NCBI GenBank assembly: GCA_038049695.1
Contig: CP142458.1
Span: forward strand, 57,879,501-57,943,500
Direction: 5' to 3'
Length of the DNA: 64,000 bases
DNA from: Cinnamomum chago
Lineage: Eukaryota; Streptophyta; Magnoliopsida; Laurales; Lauraceae
Below, piece after piece: positions 44,760-57,229 of the stretch. The notes beneath the pieces are model-generated. The model did no database searches, was not told the origin of the DNA, and worked only from the letters and a program-made list of their open reading frames with translations. Positions within the stretch are counted from its first letter, which is position 1. Each line of letters starts with the position of its first letter. The position numbers and the translations under genes are program-made.

Positions 44760-47700
44760 TCATCATCAACACTTTATTACATGGCATGGAAGTTTTCAAG
44801 TGTCCAGCTGCGATGCGTGTCATTTAGGAACTTGCTCACTATCTCTGCCCTCAAGCCATCAACGACATACTATGGCAGCTTTGAAGCAATTACTTGTTTA
44901 TGAGCAAGTTGCCTCATAAGATAGCAAATGATCACCCCGCAATCAACATTGAAATAGGACATGCTGTTGTTAGTCAATTGTAAATAAGGCACTCTCAAGT
45001 CATTTGAATAAGTGTATTGTCACAATGATACTTACGAGCCCATTTTTTGTTGTGAGGCATCTTCCATGCTTACCAATGGAGCTCCATATGGCCGTGTCTC
45101 CTCAACATTTATATAATTATAGTTCTCCACATGTTGTTTATATAGAATAAAAAAAACCCGTATTTTTGGTAGGTGTGCGTTTACTCTTACGGGGACCATC
45201 ATGTAAATAACGACTCAGTCAATGAGACATACCAAAATTCATGCATTCTCAAAGTAATGATCGACTGTTTTAACTGATCTTGGTCTTAAGGAGTTGTAAT
45301 GTGGCCAGTCTCCTTCAATCTGATCCAGCACCAACAGTGTCCAATGGAAGGGCTCAGCATCCTTCCTTTTTCCATTTGAATTCATTGGAAAATGTACGAA
45401 TCTGTGGTTCGGTTCTGCTCGGGGAGATCTGAGGGTGCATAATCTTTTCTCTCATTTCAGACGTTGGGGCAGTAACGAATTTCTACATTAAGATGAGATT
45501 AGTAACTGTTTATGATATATTAAAATAAAGTAAATAGTGATATAGTTAACACATTTATTGTCTTTTACCCAGCAATAAACTCGTTATGAAGTATGATTTT
45601 TCTGGAGGCAGCAGGCCTTCCCGATGGACAGTCGTGAGTTGCTCTTGGATTTCTCCCTATTCTCTATATAATAACTCAGCGTAGCAGTCAATAACTTGTT
45701 CAATTCCAAACAGATAATGTTAGGCATCTAGTGTGAACATGACCATTTTGTGTATATGTTTAAAATGAAGCAATAGTCTGTTAATGTTTCTGTGTCATGA
45801 TGCTTATGGTGCTAGACGATTCCGTTCTGTCGAGAACTGCAATTATGTCCTCGTAAGATACAGCTTGTATCCCTTTACCTCCCCAAACCAGCGCCCTACA
45901 AATGCAATTGTACAAAGTGTTCAATTAGTCGACATTTTGATTAATGCCTTTTCACATTAGCAGCTGCGTTGCTTAGTTGCATAGGTATGTAACTTACGCA
46001 TTGCCTTCAGCTTTGTAAATATGCTTGAGCTTTTCAACGCCAGATGCATACATTTGCTTAGTGACTGCATTTTTGGGGAGGGTGAAGAGGGCAGCTGTTG
46101 GGGGCATTTTCCTCGTCGCAGTTCTTTTTTTAATTAGTTTCACCATGGAGGACTGTTTCACCTCCTTAATCGGCTTCGATGGTGCGTCAGAGGACATGAT
46201 CTGATCAATAATTCAAGTAAACAAATATAGATTAAATAAATTGAAATTTATACAAGGTCAGATGAATTCAATCTAACATCAGATAATTTTGATGGAAAGT
46301 CGTGAAAATCACACATAAGTCAGATAAATTTGATAGATACTCAGGAAAAGCATGAATTAAATTCAAACAAAAATCTTCTAAACAAACATGGACGTGTAAC
46401 TGAATTACCTCATGAACATTTCCTTCAACGTTTTGATCACTTGCTTTTTCTGCCATTCTAAACCCTTTTTGCCGTGAATTAGTTTTTTTTGGAGGGTGGA
46501 GGATACCATCTAATGTCTTTCCAGCTCATTCCGACCCCTTCTCTGTATAATCAATTGTCATTTCCTTCAAGAGTTGCTGCGGTTTCAAGTTGTTTGATTC
46601 CAGATATATTAACTTTTTCTTCAGGTTATTCACCTCATTTTCTGCCTTTGCAGCTCTTAAGGACTGTACATCTGACACACTCATAGTATGTTTTAGCTGC
46701 TCTTTGAGGGAGTTGATCAGTTGAGAAGACTCCTCTATAGTCTGAGTGATGTCCACTTTACGTGTTTCAAGGGAAGTCTTCTCCTTTGTCAACTACTCGA
46801 CCAACAATAGAGCATTGTCCCTTTCTCTGAGCAAGCCGGTGATCATTTTTTTAGTTTCAAGCCTTTCCTTTTTGATGATGTTGTTTTCTGCCGATGTCCT
46901 TTCAAGTTCAATAGCCATCCTTTGGATCTATGCTTGTAATTCTGTCTTCTCCTTGGTGAGTTGGTTAACTAATGAAGTTTCCCTGTTACACTCTTCAGTA
47001 AGATTCTTAAGCTCGTTGTTTTCGGCAAATTGGAACGGGTGTCAAGGACAAGGCACAGTATCACCAACTGCTAGTTCTGATCTAGAATGTGTTTCAGATG
47101 GCACCTCGTATACCGTGTCACTGGTGCTGCCAATTATGTTAGCTAAGATGTTTGCAACCACCAGATCGGTCTGTAGGGACATCTGTTCATAGTCAGTCAT
47201 CTCCACACCAAAGGAGATAGATTGTGCTGCCACACCAGTGAAATTTGTCTCTTCACTGTTATTATTTTCTATCTGCTCTTCCAATTCGGATATGACCAAT
47301 GTCTCTGTCATTATATTTGTATCCGGCTGGGTGGATTCAATCATTTTATTCTCTGCTTTCTCCTCTCCTTCTTCCAATTCTTGTTCTTGTTCTTCATTTC
47401 CTTCCTCTTGATCCTCTCCTTTATCCTCATTTTCTCCTTCTCCCTTTACTGATATGCCTCCACCATCTCCTTCCTGTTCATTTATTTCTTCTTCCTCATC
47501 TTCATATTCTTCAACTGTCTCCTCTCCTTCACTGTTTTCTTTTTCTTTTACTTCTTGCTCTCCTTCTATCTTCAATATGCCTCCCTTATCACGACTACCA
47601 CTGTCCAACAAGGACAGGAATCACTGCACCTCAAGCAGTGTGCTATCTAATTTGTCACTGAGGACCTGCATTCGGCAACAGTGTTAGGTTGAACATGTTA

Positions 47701-48525
47701 GATTAAAAACTAAAATAAAATTAGATAGTTAAAACTGAAATAAATACCTCATTAGCTAGTAGTGTATGAAGGGCCTTTTCCTAAGTGCAATACTTACTGC
47801 CCTTAGATTCCACCTTAGTATCCTTCGGAAATGCATGAAAGCATTTGGCGTGATAATTGTCGTGTGCTCACACAGCCAATACTGTTATAAAATCAGAAAA
47901 CACATGAAACTCATTCATTCTTTGTAAATTCAAATTCACATGTGTAAATTGGTAGTTGTCTATCGTATCGGTAATGCAATAAGGCAGCCAATGACTCTAT
48001 TAGAACCACGGCTCCTACTGTGTACTGACTCCATCAGAAATTTTGAAATCTCTTCTGCCTAGGCATAGTGCTTCATATTCATGTAGTTTTCAACGTAGCC
48101 CATGTATGCCCATCCTATTGTGTTGCCGTGGGTTGCAAAAAAGATTACCACAAGGATATACGAGCACAATAGCCTAGCAACATTAGTAATGTTAATTTCT
48201 GATTATCCATTCAATGCTAGATGGATCTGTTGCTTTATTTGTGGAGCCGACACCCTTGGACTGCCATGGAATCTCCTAGATATAAATTTAGATGTTTTCC
48301 TCTTTGCATACTTCTAATCAAGTGCTCTTGTTCCATTCGGTATGCCGAATATGAGCGATATGTCATTTGCAGTGATCGATATGTAGGACTTTCCTAGTCT
48401 GAACTGCCTTCTCTAGCTGTTGTATGTATCAAGGATCAACATAATGTCCTTGTCATACTTCCTGCACATTCTGAGATTTTGCCCTCCAATATGCACTCTA
48501 TTAGGCTCCAAAAGGGGGGCTTCCT
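44760..48525 (-). pseudogene. PMD-like / coiled-coil / ULP1 peptidase pseudogene
   Basis: N-terminal part (about 47965-48525): MCRKYDKDIMLILDTYNS, RLGKSYISITANDISLIFGI, ARLLCSYILVVIFFATHGNT and YVENYMNMKHYA. This is the pattern of the plant-mobile-domain-like region found upstream of ULP1 domains in MULE-borne genes. The middle is strongly acidic (47042-47611), followed by a coiled coil (46526-46792) and a basic segment (45994-46197). The C-terminal peptidase C48 core is at 44800-45500: FHWTLLVLD carries the catalytic His, and NVDCGVIICYLMRQLAHKQ carries the catalytic Cys. The usual Asp appears as Asn in WPHYNSLRP. Many stops and frame changes are present. The role in intact relatives is thought to be SUMO-type deconjugation, unproven for transposon copies. 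Confidence 0.8.
47042..47611 (-). other. Acidic open segment of the ULP1-type pseudogene
   Basis: A 189-codon open stretch rich in Glu, Asp and Gly (EEYEDEEEEINEQEGDGGG), with a less biased C-terminal third (TDYEQMSLQTDLVVANILAN). It is the linker between the PMD-like and peptidase domains. Its openness partly reflects GAA/GAG-rich composition, not selection. Confidence 0.7.
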
Positions 48526-48869
48526 TTATTCAACTCTATGCACTTCAGTTACCAACATTTTTATGCTTTGAATTAGTGTCACAGTTGACACCAAGTTTGA
48601 TCTCAATTGGTAATGAGTGGGAGGGTTCTCAGCCTTCTTCTTTTTATTCATTGGTTTATTCTTCGATGGTTTATCCTAGATCCTCTTTTGCTTGTTTTGT
48701 TTTCTTGCCTCATACAGTAAAATAACTCAGATTCATATTATCTAAAATTTAGATCAGTGTATACAAAAGACTGATAAATTACACAAAACACAGATAACTT
48801 TAATATAAATTCAGATAAATTGGATATAAACTCAGATAATTTGTATACACACACATATACATTTCATAT
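48526..48869 (-). other. Upstream region of the ULP1-type pseudogene
   Basis: Probably first-exon or leader sequence of the minus-strand gene. No clear start was identified. It merges into CAGATAA-rich DNA. Confidence 0.4.
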
Positions 48870-49960
48870 GAACTCAGATAAATTAAATAAAAAGACATAA
48901 GGTTTGTATACAACTCAGAAAAACATATTAGGAACTGGTTAGAAACTGAAATAGTCATTTATTTGTGTTACTAACTCACAAACTCAAATAAGATCAAATA
49001 AAGTTAAGTCAAAGCCAAACAAACTCTATTAAATAGTGACATAAATTCATCCAAATTGATTAAGCACGTATAAATTCACCCCAGGTACATATAAATACAT
49101 TTTAATTTAAGTGAATTTTCATTCAAAAATCATATGCATTTGCTTTAATCACAGATAAAGTCAATAGATATTTATTTAATTTCATTCAGAACGCAGATAA
49201 ATTTAGATAAATTGGATACAACTCAGATAATTTGCATACACACACACACATACATTTGATAGAAACTCAGATAAATTAAACAAAAAGACATACAAGCTTT
49301 GTATACAACTAAGAAAAACATATTAGGAACTGATTAGAAACTGAAATAAAGTCATTTATTTGTGTTACTAACTCGCAAACTCAATTAAGATCTAATAAAG
49401 TTAAGTCAAATCCAAACAAACTCAGTTAAATAGGGACATAAATTCATCCAAATTTATTAAGAACAGATAAATTCAACACAGGCACATAACTACATTATAG
49501 TCTCAGTGAATTTTCATTCCAAATTCAGATGCATTTGCTGTATTCCCGGATAAAGTCAATAGATATTGATTCAATTTCATTCAGAACACAGATACATTCA
49601 GTTATATGGATACAAAAAAGATAGATAAGTTTTGTATACAACTCAGATAAAAATATTAGCAACTGGTTACAAATTGGAATAAACTCATATATTTGTGTCA
49701 TTGACTCACAAATCCAATTAAAATCAAATAAACTTAATTTAAAATCAAAACAAACTCACTTAAATACTTAGATAAATTTAGGCAAATTCATTAACAACAG
49801 ATAAATGCATCCCAGGCACACAGATTCATTATAATTTCAAGCAATTTTCATTCCAAACTCAGATGCATTTTCATTCCAACCATGCAATCTCAGATAAAGT
49901 CAACATAAATTGATTTAAATTCAACAAGAACTCAGAATCCAATAGTGTTATATGGAGACA
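48870..49960. repeat. Large tandem repeat, about three units of 330-400 bp
   Basis: The marker GTATACAAC[TC]x.AG recurs at about 48904, 49301 and 49631. It is followed each time by AACATATTAG-like, TTTGTGTTACTAACTC, AAACAAACTC, TCATCCAAAT and CAGATGCATTTGC-type blocks in the same order. CAGATAA motifs are scattered through each unit. It lies in the right subterminal region of the MULE. Confidence 0.85.
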
Positions 49961-50753
49961 AAGAGTTGAAAATTTTCTCAAAAATCTAAGATAAACTTAC
50001 TTCAAATTAACAAAATAGCAATAACTGTTCGACATTTGGTTCAACATTTCGAATATATACAAAAGCATTCTACGAAAATTACAGATAGTAAAAGGAAAAG
50101 AGAAAACCATTTAGATACCTTCTACTTCTTGTTGATGTTGCTTCTAGTGTTCCGAAAGTATGGAAGACTTCGATCTCGCCATTTCCTGAATATGTTTTCG
50201 TTATTAGAAGAGGAACCAGAAAGAATGATAGAAAAATATTCCAAATCGCGATTAACAGAAACATAGGGTTCCGAAACGAGAGGAGGAAGAAATATTCAAC
50301 TTACAAGGAAAATCCGTAGTTTGAAGTATTGTTTATGCGTTTGCAAACACTTCTGCAGTTAAACAACCAGCGCCTGCAACAAGGGTTTGGATCTTTTCTT
50401 TGTTGTATTTCTTCTTCTCGAAATCGTAGATATCTTCGATGCAGACAATAACTTGCAATGAAACAGTAAATCTATGGAAAGTTTTTGAAGTTTTTATCTA
50501 ATATGTTCTTCTTCGTTGCATGCAATCACATAGATGAAATGACGCCTTTTTCGTCGGAGGTTTCTTCTTTGAGAAGATTCCAAACTTTTTAGATTACTTT
50601 TGTATCGCATTCGCTGGCGTTATTTGAATAAGGCAACGATGAATGAAAGGTCAAATTGGACATTTCAGGTATGGGAATGTGTGTGAAGGATTTTTGGCTG
50701 CATGACTTCTTTTTGTGGACTGTTTGCATTAAAGTCACTCTTTGAGGGACCTC
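49961..50753. other. MULE right terminal region
   Basis: Non-coding, ending in the reverse complement of GGTCCCTCAA at 50742-50751. The open frame at 50036-50266 has no recognisable domain. Confidence 0.6.
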
Positions 50754-50779
50754 CAACCAAAGCCCCCTAGTTAATAATG

Positions 50780-51125
50780 CCTCATTGCATAATGAATGTT
50801 AGTTATGGAATAACCGCCTTGGCCATTTTACTAGTAAAAAGCTGGACTCTATCTTAAACAATGGATTGTTACTGAATAAAGCTGCTTGTTCATTTAAAGA
50901 TGTTTTGTTTGATTGTTCAACTCGCAAACTTAGGAAAAGAAAAATTATGCTTTTTTTTTTCGATACATCATGATATTGCTACTGATTTAATTCATACTGA
51001 TGTTTGGGGGATTGCACCTATTGGTGTGTACTCACATCATAAGTACTTTGTTACATTTATAGATGATTATAATTGCTTCACTTGGATTTGTTTCTTGCAT
51101 ACAAAATCTGAGGTATCAGGTTAAA
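50780..51125 (+). pseudogene. copia pre-integrase and integrase start (copia-4, right part)
   Basis: Reads LWNNRLGHFTSKKLDSILNN, then a degraded C..C site (DCSTRKLRKRK), then SIHHDIATDLIHTDVWGIAP and HKYFVTFIDDYNCFTWICFL. These are the GAG-pre-integrase and the first integrase Asp motif (HTDVWG). One frameshift lies near the T run at 50951-50960. It stops after KSEVSG. It fits as the continuation of the protease fragment at 39430-39990. Confidence 0.8.
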
Positions 51126-51737
51126 TCTGAGGTATCAGGTTCTTTTCAAAAATCCCTTAAATTGACCAAAAAATGTTGGGTTCATGTATTGTATTCACTT
51201 ATTCGTCCATTGGGTTAACCAGGGAACGAGGTTCGGGTCAGAGGTATTTTGGTAATGGTACTAGACTTTTTTAGGGGCTAAGAATTAGAGAGACGTTCAT
51301 GTGCATCCATCCCTCTCCATACGGCGAGGGACAAATTTGATAAGGCCCACCTAGGGCCCCACCGATCATGCCGAGCATGTTTACCACTCCTGTTATGTGG
51401 GTATTTTTTTTTCCTTCTATGAACAAGTGTTTTCATTTCATTCACCATCCTGCCATTGCGCACACACCATTTCTATGGCCTCGACAAGTAAGGATGACCT
51501 AAATGCATTTGGACTTTGGTTGCATTTCGACCTTTGGCAGCCTAGCTTCCTCACAAATGTCCATCATTACTCACTCTGTCCTACCCAACTCCTTCCACTG
51601 CCACACCCATTAGCTTACCTCCCTCATCCAACAACTACCTCCCTTCTCACATACAACCACAAATACAACATCTCCAATAGCCCAATCGACCCTAGCCCAT
51701 TACACTCAATAACCTGATGTAGAGCGAGTTTTTATTC
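51126..51737. other. Spacer, no confident gene
   Basis: A 19-bp tandem duplication (AAATCTGAGGTATCAGGTT) lies at 51103-51140. The open frame 51397-51717 is rich in Pro, Thr and Leu and has no recognisable domain. Confidence 0.5.
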
Positions 51738-52071
51738 GTGATCTTGAAGTGGCCAAAGCCTATGTGGATCAAATTGAGCATCCAAAGAAGGCCTGCAAGG
51801 TTTCAATCAACTTTTGATCAAGAGAGGGGGCCCAAACTGTCCATATCTTGTGTCTTTTGCTTCCTTGGCTTAGAATTGGTGGATCATCCCTTTTTGAAAT
51901 GCCCATTCATTGCTATCATTTGGTCCAGGCTCTGTTTGAAGCCTCACCTCACAATATCATGCCATTTCCTTATGTCATGAATGCTTATGAGCCGGTTTCC
52001 TTCCTTATTCATAACTTATTGGAGAATAGAATCTTCTCCCTTTTTTATCCAGGAAATGGTTGTCGAAGAAG
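51738..52071 (+). pseudogene. LINE zinc-binding domain relic
   Basis: Plus strand: CVFCFLGLELVDHPFLKCPF followed by IAIIWSRLC. This is the C..C....E..DH.FL.C.F...IW pattern of the RVT zinc-binding domain. No RT is seen upstream. It is the host site of the short LINE at 52087-52289. Confidence 0.6.
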
Positions 52072-52304
52072 GACCCAATCACAATTTTTTTTGCTAAGTT
52101 GCAAATTGAATTAATAGAGGGGAAGAGAGAAACAACAAAAGATGGCAAACCAGAAGAAAGGGGACAGTAGAGAAAAAACAGAGCTCAACCTATCTCCTAG
52201 CAGGAGAAGGCTGATTACAAAGAGAAAAGAAAGAGTCTAGAGTATAGCTATAAAAAGGAGAATCCATTTTACCAAGAGATAGGGAAGCTGACCCAATCAC
52301 AATT
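52072..52304 (-). mobile_element. 5'-truncated LINE copy with 15-bp duplication
   Basis: Insert 52087-52289 (203 bp) begins with a T run, so the A tail is on the minus strand. It is flanked by GACCCAATCACAATT at 52072-52086 and 52290-52304. The minus-strand 3' end CTCTATTAATTCAATTTGC resembles the LINE tail at 31840-31870. No tRNA boxes are seen, so I prefer a LINE to a SINE. Confidence 0.85.
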
Positions 52305-53789
52305 GATAGGCTTAATCCAAGTTTGACAATGTATCTAGCTAGAGTCCAATAACAGCCCCACTTGTGACCATTTTGTATCATTCAATGACATGGATTCTTA
52401 GCTTAAAAACCCTCTTGGCACTAATAATCAAACAGAAAACCTCCTTCCTCATTCCGCCTTTAAAATTAATTTCCCATAGCTATATAGAGCCCTTTTCATT
52501 TAATTACTTAAGTGGGCTTGCAACAGGCGAAGCAACAGAAAAGAGAAAAATAAATAAATGGCGCAAGAAGAATGAGCAAAGCCCATAAGACGAGCCAGCT
52601 AAACAAAAAACCAAAAGGAGGACCACATTAAGGAAGATAAAGTCTTCTCATAATTCCCTCGTTCGCGAGATAATACTCCCAACTGTTCGTCTTTGAAAAC
52701 CTTTTAGTTGAGAATCAGAATATACACGCCCAATTCCTTAGATGCCAATTGGAATTGGAAGGATTCAACAACCACCAAAATCCTCATCCCACGAGACCAA
52801 TGATTCTCAACGTTTAACTTTCCCAACTTATCTACCACTTTTAGTGGAAACTTAAACATCAATAAACAAAATGGCATAAAGTTGGATAGTCACCTTTATC
52901 AATGGGATTAATTCTTCCTCCTAATTAACCTAAGAATTTTTTCACTTCCAAGAAGCTAACTTCTCAAATATTTCCACCATTAGGTCAAAATGCCTTTTTA
53001 TCATGGAATTCCACCAAATGAAGATCTAGATACAACATTGATAAATGGTAACTTAACCTTGCACCAGACCGGCAAAGCCTAATTTTCTCAAGACTTCATA
53101 TTGACTAAATGATTTTCACCTTCCAATTACTGACAACTGAATATGGAATGAGTGTAACATGGTACCATCATCACATCAAATAATCAATTATGTGGGCCCC
53201 ACCTTGGGCTAAATGAATTGAATAACAATATTAAAGACAAGAATGATGAATGGTGCAAATTAATAGATCCAGGTCGCTTCTCAAGACGTCTCTAGTGTAG
53301 ATTACACATGATTCTTAAGAACAACATTCATCTTAGAAAACCATCATAATAAAGACAATTAAAAAGTATAGACAAAAACCAAACTAATTAAAAATAATTT
53401 GATAGCAAATCAGACAACTTGGATCAATTAAAACTCAGGTCCAATTATCGTTAAGCCATCACCTTGGACTGCCAATACTGAAGAGATAACCAAATATGTT
53501 CCACATATTTTTGAGCAGGGAAAGAGACACATTCAATAGATAACATGACTCAAGTCTCAAACCTGCAACATTGTGTTGCAACAATCAGCAGCTTCCCATT
53601 TTACCATGGACTCCTGTCCAATGAAAGGAACTCACAATATATATATATATATATATTAATCCCTCATCAGGGAGGATTGAAGTCAAGAAATCAGCTGCAG
53701 TATATTTCCACATGCGAATAGTGAGTTTCAATAGGGAAAAAAAGAAGGATGCTATAGGTGTTGTGAAAAAAGCAAGACTAGCAAAGAGG
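52305..53789. other. Spacer, no gene
   Basis: AT-rich. An (AT)n tract lies at about 53637-53656. The open frame 52364-52588 has no domain. Confidence 0.6.
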
Positions 53790-53977
53790 TGTATTGAATT
53801 AGGTTTTTTTTTTTTTTTTTTCATCGAAGGGTTCCTAGGTTGTAGCTCTAGTGGACTCAACCTTGGATTCCTGAAGAATGGGGAACCGGGGGTCGATATC
53901 AAGACCTCTGGCTCTAGAAGAGAGAAGAACCGTGGTCTTGACCATTCAGCCAACCCCTTGGGGTTGTATTGAATTAG
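53790..53977 (-). mobile_element. tRNA-derived SINE, 162 bp, with 13-bp duplication
   Basis: Insert 53803-53964 between perfect TGTATTGAATTAG copies (53790-53802, 53965-53977). Read on the minus strand it starts with GGGGTTGGCTGAATGGTCAA, which resembles a Ser/Leu-type tRNA A box. A weaker B-box-like GATATCGACCCC follows about 50 bp on, and it ends in a long A tail (T run at 53804-53821). Confidence 0.88.
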
Positions 53978-56900
53978 TGGGAAGCAACATAATAGGAGTG
54001 AAAAAGATAAAATTCCTTATAAAATAGGTAGGCACAGCATACATTTGCCTCCAGTTCAACAGAATCTACCCCATCTACTTGAAAGCTCCTTGCATTGAAA
54101 GTGCTGGCAAGTGATCAATCTAGTATTAGTCCATTTGCCTATTCCAGTTTAATCCACAAGAACGCTATCCCTAATGCTTTCTCCACTCTAATTTTTCCCA
54201 TTTTGTACAAGATCAATTTAATGGTCCAAACTACCACAATTATGATAGAACCAAATTGTGGTAGGCCCAGCTTGTCCAAGTGGCTCCTTTTGCTTTTTTC
54301 TTGCACTCTTCCTGGCCCTTGGTCTGCCTTCCTACCTGATGCTCATGGTTAGGAGGGCTGTACTTGGCATGATATGACTTTCTGCAAACTCCAATTAGAT
54401 GAGAAAAGGCTTTGATGATGATTACCACGAGCACGACCACAGCGATGATTGTAACAAGATGAAAATGTCATAAGACACTCAAATACTTCTATGTGAAATA
54501 TACAGTTATTTTATGGATTAGTACCTCTTAAACTTGATTTCAACAAGCCAATGCAATAGCCAATGTTGCCAGACTGCACTTTTATTTTTTTAATATTTTT
54601 ACAGTTTTACCCTTGAGTTCTGATATAATGGATCATGTGGGTAAGGTACATACAATATCATGGGTCCCTTCTGTTACCGTCAATGTCTAACCCTTCGGAT
54701 GGATGGTCACTATCTAGAGATTTATGATCTTGAGAGAGCTCTCTGTAAAATCTACGAAAAACCTATCTTTGGATTCTACCAATTGACAATTCAACTTAGT
54801 TTCCAGAAGAAAATTCATCTTCAAAATTGACCCAATTTCGTACCAAGCAGCTCCAAAATCTAGGAAGAGCCCCATTCTTGAGGTCCATCTCAACAACCCA
54901 TAAATAACACATATTCAGATTCAACTCAATAAAGGAACCCATCTTCGGATTCAACCAAGTTACAGTTCAACTCAATTCCTCTACATGGAAACCCATCTTC
55001 TGTCTCAATCCAAAAACCCTTACAATCAGTATTCACAGAAGCCCAAGAATACCAAAATCCATGACAAACCCATCTTCAGGTGCTACTCAGCATCTGCATA
55101 AGCAAAGGAGTAGTTTAGTAATAAAGATGTAGTTCAAAAGTTCTCCATTCTTCTAGTGTCATTTCCAAGAAATAGATTTCTTGTGTCTGATTGTTTGAAT
55201 GGATGAAAAATTGCCCAATAATGACATAGCCTTTCCACCAGTGGTAGACCTAGGATTTCCGTTTGAGCTAGTGGGGCGAATGATGTTCAATGGACAAAGT
55301 TAGAATCATCGCCAACTACCAATCATGAATGCCAACAACGAATAATCTGCACTAATTGCAAGCTTTATAGACATGATTTTTTATTTTTTTTGACAAATTA
55401 AGTACAAAGAACAGATTTTTAACTACAACAGGCAATTCCTCAAGCAATTAGTCTTTTTTTTATAAATTATATCGTAATAATAGAGGTATACCTTCTAAAT
55501 GAGCATTAAAAATATTCTTAGCAATTTTTCATTACTAATATCTCGCCACAATTTGTCATTACATCTGGAGGTCCTAGTGTGCTATGTGGTATCATTAGTG
55601 CAAGAATTTTATAAATGCATATCTAAATAAGGGCGCCTAACATGAAAATTAGAGGTCATAGATGTGTCATCATTAAAGATTGAAGATGCCCGACGCCGCA
55701 AAATGATCCTATTTGGGGCGGCCGCCCCCCCAAGGTACTTATAACGTAGGTTGGCCCCTGCTTTCCATCATGGGAAATGCTGAGAGCTATGGACCACATT
55801 ATGTCCAACCACATATCTAACTACTTGCTGCACGACGTCATGGATCCATACTGTGATCTAAGAATAAAGGGTCAAGGGTAAGACCATAAAGAAGTGTGAT
55901 CAAGGCATTGTGCTGACATTTATGTCTTTTATCATTAGCACATGGAAATCAAGTTTAAAAGTTACCAATTCATAAAAATCCCAAATTATACATTTAACAA
56001 AAGGTTTTCAATTCAGTTTGATCGCTTTCCGTCAAATTTGACTTTTTGATGGAGCACACCATCATGATAACAAGAAGTTAGATTTCATTTGAGCTTAGCT
56101 AGACTTAAACTCACGCTTATAAAAAGATTAAAAAAATATAGAAGTTACAAATATTTGAACTAGCAATCTCTCACTTTTTTTAGAGATTTTGAAAAGCACC
56201 GCTGAACCACATAAAATCTTTATACAAATGTGAAAAGAAAATGTCAAAAGTAGTTATAGACCAGGTGAGCGTCCCAGCCACATGAGAGATGAAAGATCCA
56301 ATTTACGTCATAGCTGCTATAGCATAATATTTGCCATCTCATTTGCAAAGTTTCTTTTATGCATAGTTACAAAAAAATAAAAATAAAAATAAAAATAAAA
56401 ATCCAGTGATTGAGAATAATAATACAAAATTTGATCAAGGCTTATGACTTCATTTCATTTTAAACTACTTTTTTACTGGATGAAGGTGGCTTTAGATTAA
56501 TCACTTATATTCTTATCTTTATATTTTCATTATATTTATATAATATTGGTCACTTTTTCTCCCTTTGGTGTATTTTTATAATGTTTTGCAAGAAATTAAT
56601 CTAATGTTGGCTCAGTAAGATTGAAATTAAAATTCTCTTGGAGTAATTTTCGGGAACATTGCACAAATGTGCTTGTAGTGCTTAAATTTTAGGAATATGT
56701 GAAAAATGATAGACATCTGTTTTTAATTCTATTACTTTTTTTTTAATTTTTTTACTTCTATATTGTGGAAATCTATCATTACTGGGAGTTCTAAAAAATG
56801 TTTCCCTTTCGATTTTTCATACCTATTCTTAAATGTATAAAGAATACCTTTTCTGTTGATTTTGGAAACTTTCACCTTAAATTTTAAATGAGATTTTAGG

Positions 56901-57229
56901 TGACATTTGTATTGGTTTCACCGTAAATTTTATTGGTTTTCATTTTCTAAGCACATTTAATTTTTTTTATTCTTAATACACTATAAATATTTTTATTCCT
57001 TTTAATGGATATGCATGTCAGGCTATAAGCACGGGTGGTCAAGCTAGTATATAGTGAAAAGCATAATGATATCGGTACTCAGTACCTAATATTTGAATTA
57101 CTTAATGATGTTGATGGTAATTAGTACTTAGTTCATGTGTCAATATATGCTTACATAATACAAACCAAACTTCCCCCCAACAACCCACCACAAAAAAAAT
57201 AAAATAAAATGATGATAAGTTTATACAGT
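53978..57229. other. Spacer, no gene
   Basis: AT-rich, with an (AAAAAT)n tract at 56367-56401 and T runs. Short open frames (54095-54440, 54714-54896) show no domain. A GC-rich patch (GGGCGGCCGCCCCCC) lies at about 55717-55731. Confidence 0.55.

Larger units (their letters stand above)
40152..50753. mobile_element. Large MULE carrying transposase and ULP1-like pseudogenes
   Basis: Short imperfect terminal repeats: GTGGTCCCTCAACGTGTCAC at 40152, and GAGGTCCCTCAAAGAGTGAC as the reverse complement of 50734-50753. The shared core is GGTCCCTCAA. No 9-bp duplication was recognised. Inside are a plus-strand MURA-type transposase pseudogene and a convergent minus-strand PMD/ULP1 pseudogene, with CAGATAA-motif arrays in the non-coding parts. 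MULEs with ULP1-like genes are known in plants (KAONASHI-type). Borders are tentative. Confidence 0.75.

Noticed and set aside
47222-47687. Plus-strand Leu/Ser-rich open frames
   Set aside because: Antisense shadows of the acidic segment of the minus-strand ULP1-type pseudogene.
55717-55731. GC-rich patch as a CpG island or promoter
   Set aside because: Only about 15 bp long, isolated, and with no gene downstream.
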